A stretch of 64,000 nucleotides of DNA from Bryopsis sp. KO-2023 (taxonomy: Eukaryota; Chlorophyta; Ulvophyceae; Bryopsidales; Bryopsidaceae): assembly GCA_030272585.1 (NCBI GenBank), contig BSYQ01000006.1, forward strand, positions 1,451,001 to 1,515,000, given 5' to 3'. Position numbers and translations under genes: made by a program. Every line of letters begins with the position of its first letter. Position 1 is the first letter of the stretch. This document shows, in pieces, positions 23,229-33,865 of this stretch. Below the pieces are notes generated by a model that saw only the letters and a program-made list of their open reading frames with translations, was not told where the DNA came from and did no database searches.

Positions 23229-24064
23229 CTAAACTTTTCCAACCCAAATGCAAGAGTTTTTTTTATCATCCAATGGGTATCTCTGCAGAATCTCTTTCAC
23301 ATTCTGTGGAGGATCCAACCGGAACTTTGATGCCCTTTCCCACCTGCATCAAATCAAACATGGAGGTTGTCAAGTCCCATTAACCTTGCACCGAAACATC
23401 TGAAATTCCGCCCACCCTTCATGTTTGTTTTCTACTTGACAAAAGCTAAAGGAAAATCGAACAGGGTGGCTCAACAGGACCATCCAATCTGACTCAGCTT
23501 TGCCAACAATGTGTGGTGCTTGCATCTCAATGGGTTTTTGTTTTCTGGTACCTTTTCATGCGAGTAATCCCACAACAAGCTCCATACTTTTGATTGAGGT
23601 CAAACTGCCTCAGAATCTCATCCTCATCTGACCCATCCAAACGGATATCAATCAGCACAACAAAAGATCGTTTATCATCAGAGGACACTGGTGATTGGAA
23701 ATTATGGATCCATGAGAATATGCAGCAATATTTTCAGCAGCTGCAGTGCTGGGTGAATTGTGGGAGCAAATGATGACCAGGGATTTCTGAAATGAATCTT
23801 TTCAGGGGCAGCACAGTCTTTGTCTCAAAATGGCCACAGCTCAGATCAGAGGTTGGAAGCTGTCCCCTCCAATTGCAAAACCTCGATAAACTTAAGGTGC
23901 ATGCAAAAATGAGTGTGTGGTGTTGTTGTGCCTATAATCCAAGAGGTACCCTTTGATCTCTCTCGATCGTCATGGATTTCCGGCGGCTTCTGGCGGCGCT
24001 TGTTCAGGTTTAAATCGGTCAATTTGGTTTGCCTTGCCTTCTTATGCGATGGCTCTTCCGACAT
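23229..24064 (-). CDS. POLD4: DNA polymerase delta small subunit (p12)
   Basis: Three short exons, 23950-24064, 23552-23687 and 23229-23343, join in phase into 121 residues (human POLD4 has 107). The N-terminus is MSEEPSHKKARQTKLTDL, with QTKL as a likely PCNA-interacting motif beside a basic nuclear signal; human p12 has an equivalent KRKLIT motif. Exon 2 carries EILRQFDLNQKYGACCGITR, which aligns with the p12 core LLRQFDLAWQYGPCTGITR. Exon 3 starts with W-E-R-A and contains LDPPQNVKEIL, matching the conserved C-terminus. p12 stabilises polymerase delta and helps bind PCNA at the replication fork in the nucleus. The gene shares a 189-base divergent promoter with the DUF6314 gene. Seen: exons and motifs. 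Inferred: the splicing and the assignment. Confidence 0.85.
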
Positions 24065-24253
24065 GATCGCGTAGTCCCTAGTTTAAAAAATCCCTGCCGC
24101 CTTTCCGCCATGTGGACGCTGCTCAAGGAAGGAGGGGTTCGAATCCAATTCTCTCTTGGACTGATCGATCGTGATGTGAAATGCATTCCATCTTGAAATC
24201 GACCATCTATCTCGATTTTTCCTCCCTTTTCTGCCCAACGCTGATCATCCAGG
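24065..24253. promoter_or_regulatory. bidirectional promoter between POLD4 and DUF6314 genes
   Basis: The start codons of the divergent genes are 189 bases apart. The interval is richer in GC than the surrounding introns. No core promoter element is obvious. Confidence 0.35.
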
Positions 24254-24769
24254 ATGCTTTCCAACGGGTTGAACAGCGGGCCGCAGTTTCATGATTTTGC
24301 GCGGGGTTCGTGGAGATTGAACCGAACGTTGCGATATGTCAAGGGCGGCCTCAGCGGCTCGTTCGCTGGAACGGCGAAGTTCCAACCGCCCGTCGCGGGG
24401 CCAGGCGTTTCGAATTCCAAGACGCTGCTCTACAGCGAAGAAGGCAGCTTCACGGTGGAAGAGTCGAAACAAGTCCTGAAAGCGTACAGGAGCTACTTGT
24501 TTCGATGCGACGCTTACCCCGTCAAGGTTTATTTCGTGCTGAAGAAAGATCCGCTGGACGTGGGGGACTTCTTTCATGACCTCGAGTTCAGCACGTCGGA
24601 AAACGGATCCACAGCGAAATGGAATGCGGCGTTCGAGCACTTGTGCGTGAAGGATTTATATTCAGGACGCTTTTCCGTCCATGATGACGATTCTTTTGAA
24701 TGGAATTGGAGGATTGTGGGTCCCAAAAAAGATGGTGAAATCTGCACGCATTACACGAGAATCGAGTGA
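24254..24769 (+). CDS. DUF6314 family protein
   Basis: A single-exon frame of 171 residues. It begins with a tryptophan-containing segment (GSWRLNRTLRY) and runs through alternating strands: SFAGTAKFQ, LLYSEEGSF, a Tyr-Arg stretch YRSYLFRC, YFVLKKDPL, FHDLEF, a Cys-Asp segment (HLCVKDLYSGRF) and the end WRIVGPKKDGEICTHYTRI. This order matches the DUF6314 beta-barrel family found in algae, plants and bacteria, whose members end in a similar W-x-V-x-GP-K-D-x-x-I-x-T-x-Y pattern. No biochemical role is known to me; the fold suggests binding of a small hydrophobic ligand. It has no signal or transit peptide. ATG 24254 is the first in frame and lies close to the shared promoter. Confidence 0.8.
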   Translation: MLSNGLNSGPQFHDFARGSWRLNRTLRYVKGGLSGSFAGTAKFQPPVAGPGVSNSKTLLYSEEGSFTVEESKQVLKAYRSYLFRCDAYPVKVYFVLKKDPLDVGDFFHDLEFSTSENGSTAKWNAAFEHLCVKDLYSGRFSVHDDDSFEWNWRIVGPKKDGEICTHYTRIE

Positions 24770-26149
24770 TAGGTCACAGACGTACGGCAAGCGAAAAAGG
24801 TTTTCCTTTCCCTTTTTTCCATTCCTTTTCTCAGGAAAGCTTGACAGGATAGGAAAGAATGGGCACCAGAGAGTTTGTTATATAGTCGTTGCCATTTCCC
24901 ATTCATTTTGTAATATTAGTACATTCACCAGGTGTCTTTTTTGTGTGTGGGATGTCCGCAAACGCAAATCAGAACATGATGGATATGGATGGTCTGATCC
25001 CCATCCATTTGTAGCATGGGAGGGGAGGGGGGTTATGAGAATAGAAGCTGCTGTGAAAAATATGACCACCTGATATTGGAAACCCAATGAGTCCAGCAGT
25101 TGCTCTCCTAATCAATTTTTTGCACGTTATCATGTAACCTTTTTACCTCATGGATGAGAAGATATCCTCCACAACTCGAGACTTTTTCCTCCCAACTTCT
25201 CCTGTCGTGTGTTTATCTCAACAGCCTTTTGCATTGATCGAGTCGGTTGCAAAAAGGGGACAAACAAACAGCTTTCAACTTGCACAGCTGATGTCTTAGC
25301 AATCAAACCTTTCTTCATTTCATTTCTTAATGCTTGCGCACTTAAAAGCGAATAACATATTCTCATATGAAGGAGAAAAACAGAAAAGCATTGATATGTT
25401 GGTCGCAACTAAGTAGCCTGGTAGCTCTTTTCCTTTTCCAACGAATACCAACTTGATGTTCAGCGGAGTTAGCTAAGGTGAAGAAGGAAAGCACTCTTCG
25501 AACAAACATGTCGACTTTGGATTTGATCAAGACTTTCTGGAGATTGATTGGATCTCCATTGCAACAATTGTTGGAATCCACAAGAAAGGGCAACATCCAT
25601 CCCAGAATATAAAAAGACGAACAAAAAACCTGACTGCCAAACATGAACGCCATTGATTACTGAAAAAAGGTATTTCCTCCAAAAATATCACAAAACATGC
25701 AAGAGCCTGTAGCGTCTCCAATTGAAAAATCAGCTTCTCAGAAATGGGATAAAGGAGAGAAAACAATCAGCCTATGTCCTTGAAGGGCAATTTCTTTACT
25801 TTCTACTGTCCTTTGTTTGAGTTTTAATGAATGTTAGGTTGGGCAACAGCGGAGCAAAAAAAGAAGATTGAAACAAGAAAAGAAGCGGAAAAAGGGAAGA
25901 AAAAAGGAAAAGGGAACAATAAACAGGAAAAAACAAGGGTAAAAACATTATCATATAAACACAGAGTAAGAAAGTATATTTAATCATATTTATGAATTAA
26001 TCAAGACAAGTGGGATAATCCCACTGGGATGTCATTCAAACTCACTCACTCACTCACGATCAACTGACACTGGGGCCGGAGTGAATATTATGTTCATGCA
26101 AACTGCGAAACGCTTTGGAGTTGCAGTAGGAGGAGAATCAACCAGAATA

Positions 26150-26490
26150 CAGGGAGTAGCGCCAAGTGCTCAGAATCATTTTTTTCGCTCTTTTCGGTTT
26201 TGCGCTTCGCGAGGATAACCCGTACTTGCAGGCACAACGCCTTGACCACAGTCTAAGGAAAACTACTCCCTGATTGGAGTTATTTCGTTTTTCTGTTTTG
26301 GAATAGTCGACGAGCTTTGTGATCGGGAACTGGCTCAGCTCAAACTGGAGTCACAAGTGAAAGGAAGAAGGAAACCACTAAGTGCTAAAGAGGATCGAGT
26401 TAACTGAGTTGATGGAAACCGTTGATGTGTATTTGAACTCTGCGGAGTACCGACCAAGTGCACTCAGAATCATTTTTTTTCGCGCTCAGA
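26150..26490. repeat. inverted-repeat-closed segment and a repeated 30-base motif
   Basis: CAGGGAGTAG at 26150-26159 is exactly reverse-complementary to CTACTCCCTG at 26263-26272, closing a 123-base segment. Just inside the left arm is a motif AAGTGC, TCAGAATCA, a T run and CGC. The same motif recurs, with two extra bases, near 26456-26490. The element could be a small structured RNA or the remains of a short mobile element; nothing here decides. Confidence 0.35.
26308..26409 (+). CDS. possible exon resembling TMA16
   Basis: After a TTTGGAATAG acceptor the frame reads DELCDRELAQLKLESQ followed by GRRKPLSAKEDRVN and a TGA. The pattern Glu-Leu-Ala-x-Leu-Lys, Gly-Arg-Arg-x-Pro, Ser-x-x-Glu-Asp resembles the middle of TMA16-type ribosome-biogenesis proteins. 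No upstream exon could be found, and the stop comes early, so this may be a relic. Confidence 0.2.
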
Positions 26491-28967
26491 AAGGATATCG
26501 TCTGTGGGTCAAGCTCGACTACCCATTGAAATTGGAAAAAAAAACAGGAGGTGGAATTTGAGATTCTTCCAGGACAGGGTCAGAGTATCTTGGGAAAGCT
26601 GACTTTGGGATCGATGGGTCTGATAGTGGATCCTGGACCTGATGTTCTAATCGTTAAAACTTCGAAAGTGCAGATTCTCTGTTTTTCGGCAAAGCGTCAA
26701 GCGGACGTCATTGATTCATTGATGCATTGTTTTTCCCGTTCCATGAGTGCAGTTTGCATCCTAAGTCAGACTGCTGTGGCTGTGAGTGCGAGCCAAGAAT
26801 GCAAAACAGTCACCTTGGGATAAATTTTGGAAACTATAAACTTTTTGAAGCCTTGATTCTTGCTTCCTCCAACCACTGATGCAGGATCGAATCCTATATT
26901 TGTTGATAGCCAGAAAACACAACATTTTCTGTTGAATGGGGAAAAAACGCCAAAAAAAAAGAGATGGATGATCCTTCATAATTTGAGTAAAGGAGGGACA
27001 ATGTTAGATGCAAGAAACTGTTTGCTTGTTTGTTTTGCTTTGCCGCGCGCGGGTGCCTCTGCACACCGAAAAATGAGAAACAATTATTCCCAAAACGTTA
27101 TGATATGGGGGAATGCTGATTTCGGCAAAAACTTTGCGACTCCTCAATACGAGGAAACATCAAGCAAGGGATTGTCACTATTGTTCTTCAGTTTTGTTCA
27201 AATGCAGCAGAAACCCTTGAAATAGCATGCAGTTCTTGTTGAAATGAGAGTTGAGGGCATATTTAAAAAAAATCACTTGGATCGTTGCATCCTTTGAGGC
27301 AAGCGATGCTCTGGAGCGTCTTGGGAAGGAATGCATGAACTCTCAGACAGATTGCTAGCTTACGTTTTTTTCGTGCCGTCTTGTTCGAAACCAACTGTGA
27401 AACCATATGCCACGCGCTAAAAAGAAAAAAACGCTCTCTGGAGAGAGAGAAACCATGGGGATCGTGCTTGTGCACCGAGAAAGGTTTGACGAGAGTTTTG
27501 CAACAATTTGACTTCGGAAGGCGGCCCGATCTACCCAATCTTGTATCTTTCACATGTGAGGTTCAGTGCAGTGGAGATCTCGCTTGCAGGTCCACTCTAA
27601 ATTGGAAAAAAAAATCGCGAGTTGGTTGGAACACCACACTCAACAGTTTTGATAGAAGAGCGTTGCAGGCTGCAACTTGCAGCCCTTCCTATGCTGTATG
27701 CTGTCTGGCTTGCAACCAATTGGTTCTTGGGAATGGACAGGAGCTGTGTGTTGACACAGTTGGATCCTAGCAAGGAGATCTCAGTATAGAGCGACCCTCT
27801 GTGGAAGAGGAACTCTACAAAAGGACTACTCCGCCACCTACTTGGACGCGACCTGGGCCATTTCGACGACACCTTTGTCAAGAAGGCGTTTGTGGCCGAC
27901 TTGTGTGTTGACGGTGCTCCAAAACGTTATATGAGTTTCTGGCGGAACTTGAACGCTTTTACGTCAAGGTTCAACTGAGAACCCCGACAGAGAGTTGCAT
28001 GAAGATGTCTTTTGAGCGGTGGGCAGTCCAGTCAATATGGATTTCTGGCATTGGGTGGATGCACTTTTGACTTTCAAAACTCCTCCATTCGAATTGTTGT
28101 TTCATTGGCGACTTATCATTTTGCTCTCCTTCCCAAAAAAATCAAAACTCAGCCAGTTCCTTGACACTTGATGGCCTCCTTCTATCCACAATCACCTCCT
28201 TATCCCTGAAAGCAAAGTATTCGACAGCCCCCACCTCTATCATTCACAAAATGTGACAAAATGGCTGCTCACTTTCATTTCGAACAGGTTTCTTATTAAG
28301 AATCCAAACCCAAGATCACAAGCAAGCAGACATGAAAAAAAAGGCCATGTTCCGACATCTCTCCCTCTGTGGGCTGTAGAATTTCATCGTTACAATTCAA
28401 ACTTATTCCCCTTCCTCCTCTTGTTCCAACAGCTCTTTGCCCCTGTGACAAAATTTCAAAACGACAATTTCAAAATTTCAATTAAACGAACGACTACAGA
28501 TAGGAACCCCTCATTTCGCAGGAGAGGCTGATTGCATTGGTGGAGTTTTGTGATAGAACGTACCAAGGCAAGGAATTTGGTTTTTTTTTTCCTTCTACTA
28601 AAAGAAAGGTAGCATGTGACGTTTGAATGCGAGTATGGGGATCTCGACTTGTTGTTGCAACATATATACAGATATACGATTTTTTTCCTTTCTTAAATCG
28701 CCGACTTGACTTTCACAGACTCTCGACTGAACATTGCCAATGACCTGTGAATCTGCTACTGCCCCTAATTTGTTACCAAAATCATGCTTCTATATCACTT
28801 TCTTCAGAACTAGAGAACAACGCTCCTCAACCATATCAAGGTTCAAAGCATTTATTCCCAAATTCAATAGAAACAGAATTCTTCCTTCTGGTTCCTTCTG
28901 TACTGAGGAGCAGCGATGTCCTTAAGAAACAGAGAGAAAATCTTGGGGAGAAAAATACGGTGGTTAC

Positions 28968-30983
28968 CTCTTGAGGGCTTCTGCCATGTTGTAGTGTGCT
29001 TTTCGCTGTGCATCAAAATATCTGTGATTTTTCATCGGAGCATCTCCGTTTTCCACAGTCAGGGCATCTCCGTTTTCCGAAGTCAGAGGTTCTCCGTTTT
29101 CCGTGGTCAGAGGTTCTCCGTTTTCTGTAGTCAGAGGTTCCTGTCGATTCAACCCAATACCTTGTCATCCTCCTAGCCCCTTTCCCAACCCCCCCCCCCA
29201 AAAAAAAAAAAAAAAAAAAAAGGAAGGAAGAAACACTCCACCAACTCTGAAAAATTCGAAAGATATACCAACCAAGCCTGGATCAAACGCGTCCGGTTCT
29301 TTCCACACAAAGGTGTTTTTACTTTGGAATTGCAAATGTATATTTTCAGACAATTCATAGCACCTCAAAAGATGCATTCAATTGAAGACCCTCCCCCCAA
29401 ACAAACAAACAAACGAACAAACATTGCAAAACTATCCACAAAAGGCTCTTCTGAAGGGAGAAAAATACAGAGCAGCTTCTTAATTAAAAGAAAATATTGC
29501 AGCAGCCCCCCTTTGCAATCACCTCTGATACCTCTGGTTGCCCAGCAAAATCATCTCCAGATGTTACTGTTACAGGGGCATGATTTGCATTTCCATTTTC
29601 AGCGACTCCACTGGAGAAACCCACCCACACATGCACACACACACAAAAAAAAACTCAAATTCAGTACAATTCCAGCAGAATCAGAAAGAAACAGACACAT
29701 CATTTGCTGAAATCAACGAGGTCGAAAAATAAGGAGAAAAAACGGACACATAGCCATCCACGCACACACAGAAAAAAAAAAAAAAAAACACTGCTGAGAA
29801 AATGTGTTTGGGCTTTTCATCTCATCAATCGAAACAAACAAAAAGCGTGGGAGTGTTACTAATAATACATGAATAGAATAGAAAATTAAAATATATCTCA
29901 TGGCAGGAGATATTAGGATGTCAATTGAATATCGGAAAAATAAAGGCCTCAGTTCTTTCGGTTTCTCATTACAACAAAAACTCCCCAAAACAAAGTCCCG
30001 AAGAAAAATACAAGTCAATGAATGCTATGGTTTTGTCTATCAGCAGTCCAGAGGATGGATTAATATAAAAAAAAAAATATGGTAAGAAAATATGATCTAA
30101 AAATGCAAAAATTGAAACAGTTCATACCTTGGTCCTCCGGATGAAGTCGCTTCTGTGTCTTTGTGTGCACCATTCTGGGCCAACATCAAAAAATCACTCA
30201 CACAAGGAGCCTAACCAGAAAAAGGGCCCAAAATGCAAAGTTGGGGGTAAAATCCTGTACAGAATAGAAACATCAATCCAACCCCACTACTTCAAAAGAA
30301 AAAAAGAAAAAAAAAAGCACACACAAAAAAAAAAGACTGGGGAATCAGGCTTCCCGACACATTAAAAGGAACTACAATGACAGCCAAAATCATCTCGTTT
30401 TGTACTCTTTTCATATGTTGGATGCATTTTGTTAGCCCATTTTTTTTTTCAATAAAGAAGTCTGTGATTGGCTCGGATATATTCACAAAACCATGAAGAT
30501 GTTCTGTCTGTGTGTATGTATATCAGAACTCGTATGACCCAGAAAATGAAAATGGGGTTTAGTCATGTGGATTGTGGCTTCCTCCTATCCAAATTTTGGA
30601 AACCATCATATAAAAACCAGAAAGAATTTCTCAATCGAATCACAAAAGTATTTTTTAAATATTAGAGCTGATTGGCCCTTATCTGTAGTGGTAAATAGTG
30701 AACTTGTCGAGTCGGGCCAAGGGAAAAAGCTATTTTTAGGAGTGAAACCCCTTGCTGTCACAAAGAAACAGGTTTTGCTCACCTCGACGTTAAGCTTAGC
30801 GGGGTCGTATTCTGGGTCTTCATCCATATCGAAATCTTCTTCCCGGGGCGGACTGTGAAAGGGAGTTTTCGGCTCCTCAATTTTCCGTGGATTGAGTTCA
30901 GCTTTAATCCGCTCGTTCTCCGATAAGTTCCCCTCGTCCCATCGGATTCTCAACCTCTTCGTCGAGCGCTCCGAATCTCCCAT
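28968..30983 (-). CDS. protein phosphatase inhibitor 2 (IPP-2)
   Basis: Exons 30783-30983, 30128-30210, 29532-29610 and 28968-29140 join in phase. Residues about 11-50 contain RIRWDEGNL and KIEEPKTPFHSP, the inhibitor-2 signature (WDE, then I-x-E-P-K-T-P-x-H), including the GSK3-type phosphorylation threonine. Exon 4 ends with FDAQRKAHYNMAEALK, matching the second phosphatase-binding helix (plant form: FNAHRKAHYDE). Members bind and hold type-1 protein phosphatase in the cytosol and nucleus. The middle is acidic and disordered, as usual, and includes four copies of an eight-residue repeat coded by 24-base units. The frame continues past a donor at 28967, and the last exon is not resolved; acceptors near 28930 and 28900 are possible. 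ATG 30983 was preferred over one 90 bases upstream because plant homologues start close to the RVRW segment. Confidence 0.8.
29045..29140 (-). repeat. coding minisatellite, 24-base unit, four copies
   Basis: The first 96 bases of the fourth inhibitor-2 exon are four tandem 24-base units, each coding EPLTTENG or a variant (EPLTSENG, DALTVENG). A fifth partial unit follows. Unit length is a multiple of three, so copy-number change keeps frame. It lies in the disordered acidic linker between the two phosphatase-binding parts. Confidence 0.85.
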
Positions 30984-33865
30984 ATATAACTGTACAGCCA
31001 GAAAACAAAATTGAAACCCAACGACCACCCAAGCTTCGACGAGGTCAAAAGCAAAAATTTCGAACGCCAGCAAAGGATCATATGATCCACATGATCCGCT
31101 TACCGATCAAAGTCTCTTGCTCTTTTTTTCAATTCTCTTGAAAATGGTGGGAGGCTGGTGGTTTGTTGATCGAAAAACAATATCCTTCGATTTTGGAACG
31201 AAAAAACTTTTTCTTTTTTCTTTTCAAACTATTGGTTGAAAAAGGACCCTGTTTGTGGCCTGTTTTGGTGGGATGTTTAATCTTCCAATCGATATCGATT
31301 TGGTGCAATGCATTTTATCCTGGATTTGATCAGCAATCAGAAGACTGCTATGGAACACAGTTTATTCTTGATTGTAGCAGGGAGCAGTAAAAATACAACA
31401 GAATTCCAGACTCACAACTCGTGTGGATGGGAGGAGTTGTAAAAACCAGAACTGATCCCTAGAACTCATCAAAAGCGAGGCCGCCACACAGCAGCTCTAC
31501 CGACTGCTTAATAGACACCACACTACGCAAGAAGAGTGGTGTCCGGTCGACAGCCTCCGATCAACAGGAATTGGGATAAAAAAAACTGAAACAAAAAATT
31601 GGACGATGTTGATGAGCAACTTGAAAGCTCATCAAACGAACAGAAATACATTTCACTCATCCAAACTTTCCAGAAACAGACACTTTCTTTTTTCTTTTTT
31701 TTACACTCTCTGAAGCCACAGTTTTCAAATACGAGAGGCAGTTCCCTCACAAATCCCTAACTAAAAACATCTCAGCAAAATTCGCACACCTTTTCTTTTT
31801 TCTTCTTTTCGTTTTTTTTCTCTTTCTCTCTCTCTCACCCCAGCGGTACACCCAGACAACCCACACCCATTTTTTTTTGCATGTAATCGTACGGAAAAAA
31901 GTGGGGCCTTTGAAAAAAAAACAAAAAAACAAAAAGAAAACAGAGAATAAGAACAGGGGTTTCAATATATTGCGGTGAAAAATGCGCAATGGAAAGAATC
32001 GTATATGTGTAGAGATTAAGCCTTTAAAAAGAGCATTGTTGTCTGGGTCCGTCGATATAATCCTTTTTTTTCCCCTCAAAAGAGAAACTTTTTGATGAGC
32101 AATATATAAAAAAAAATCAATTTGATGATTTGCATCACCATCGAAAGAACAAAGCTCACATTCTTTTTTCCCCCAAAATTTGGAATCGGATATATAAAAA
32201 AAAGGGTAGCCTTCTTCTTGATGTCCCCCTCCCTTTGCACTTTTTTTTTGTTTTTTTGTTTTTAACTCTCTCCTACAAGATACTTCGAAGCAAGAATTTT
32301 CTCCCTTTTTAAAAACCAGCCTTTCGTTAATTTTCTCGTGGTTTTTTCTTTTTTCCTTTCCCTCCTTCCTCCGAACAGAAAGTCATTTTCACCATTATGC
32401 ATATCGCCCCCCTCCCCCCCGAAAAAAAAAAAAGCTGTGAAGCCATATGTCGGGTTTTTTCCTTCTCTCTTTTTTTTGCTTCCTTTTTTTTCCAGCATCC
32501 CTGTTGTTACTATGCTTTTTTCTCTTAGAGGTGTTTTTTTTTCACTTTTTTCACTTTTCCCGCCTAACCCCCTCCCCCAGCCCCTTTTTTTTCCCTGTCT
32601 TCGTTTTTTTCAATAATGATACATACGGGACCGTGCTCTCTACCCCCCACTCTTGTTACATAACCCCTCATTTTTTTGGTTTCTTTTCTGCTTTCAGCAC
32701 CGAAAAGCACAGTAATACATAAAAACAAAAACACAAACACAAAAAAAAGGAAAAAGTCAATCTCTGCCAGTTTCTCTTTTACAAGTAATTCCTGCACTCC
32801 ACCCTCGTCCAGAACCAACCCACCATTTTTTTTTTCCTCCTTCTGAAACCCACCTTTCTCCCAACCGGCGCTTAAGAAATTTGTTTTCCCATCTTTGGCC
32901 AATTTCAATTCTCTCTTCTTTCTTTCCTTGCTTCCTATCCTCTTTTTTTCTTCTTTTTTTGTTTTTTTTTTTTCAAAAAAAGGAAAGTATAAAAAAGGAG
33001 TGGAATGTCAAACCACACGTACCGGAAAACTATGGTGCGAATAATCTTCAATTTTTCCTATCACGAAAAACCTGAAGCCATTTTTTCTTCCCTTCTTTCG
33101 GACCCTTTTTCCATTTTTTTTTTTTCTTTTCGTCTCTCCCTCTCCTTTCTCACAGGAAAAAAAAGAAAAATAAAAAACTCAAAAAGGGAAAAGAAAAACA
33201 AATAAACACCTCCGCAACGAAAAGGAGAATATCATTTTCCATTTCACTTCAACTTCTCCAAGGTTGATTGCTTTTTCTTTTCCCTTTTTTGCTTTTTCAC
33301 ACACCACAAGCCACTCTGAATATCTAATCCAGAAACAAAAGAAAAATCTCACACACACATACTTTCAAAAAAGAAACCTACATCATTTTTTCCCAAAACC
33401 AAACATAACTCCACCTTTCACAATCCCCCCCCCCCCCCCTTCTCCCCCAACCCCCTTGGGTGCGTTTTGGAAACACACCCAACACACCCTTTCCTGAATA
33501 ATATATGTTTCTCCGCAACTCCCTCCCCCCGCCCCCCCCCCCCCCCTGCATGCAAGGTGAAACTCCTCCCCTCTACCCCACGTACAAGCCCACATCTCAA
33601 TTTTCTTTCTTTTTTTCCCCTTTTTCTTATACCCCTTCTTTATACAACACATCGAAATTGTAAACTTGCACCTCCTTTCAAATTATCCTGAGGTCTCCCC
33701 TCCGGGAGCAACCCTCCCCCACCCCCTTTTTTCTGCGCGAACCCCACCCCACCAGAATAGATTATCCTCGTTTCGGAAGGTATTTTCTTTCTTTGTTTTT
33801 TTTTCCCCTTAAGAAAAGGAAACGCTCCAAAACGCGATTAAAGTAGGGAAAAAAGAAGGTGAACA
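30984..33865. other. pyrimidine-rich intergenic DNA
   Basis: From about 31680 to 33860 the plus strand is dominated by T and C runs, with very few purines over long stretches near 32140-32650, 32880-33180 and 33400-33640. This lies downstream of the minus-strand UBE2H gene, so it is purine-rich in that gene's sense strand. Frames here are Phe-, Ser- and Pro-rich and not coding. No RNA gene seen. Confidence 0.6.

Larger units (their letters stand above)
24770..28967. other. 4.2 kb without a clear gene
   Basis: AT-rich DNA with short frames on both strands and no gene I can assemble. Two things stand out and are listed separately: a 123-base segment closed by a 10-base inverted repeat (26150-26272) and a protein-like exon at 26308-26409. 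The frame at 26551-26823 (plus, 90 residues) is mixed in composition but has no recognisable domain. Confidence 0.45.
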
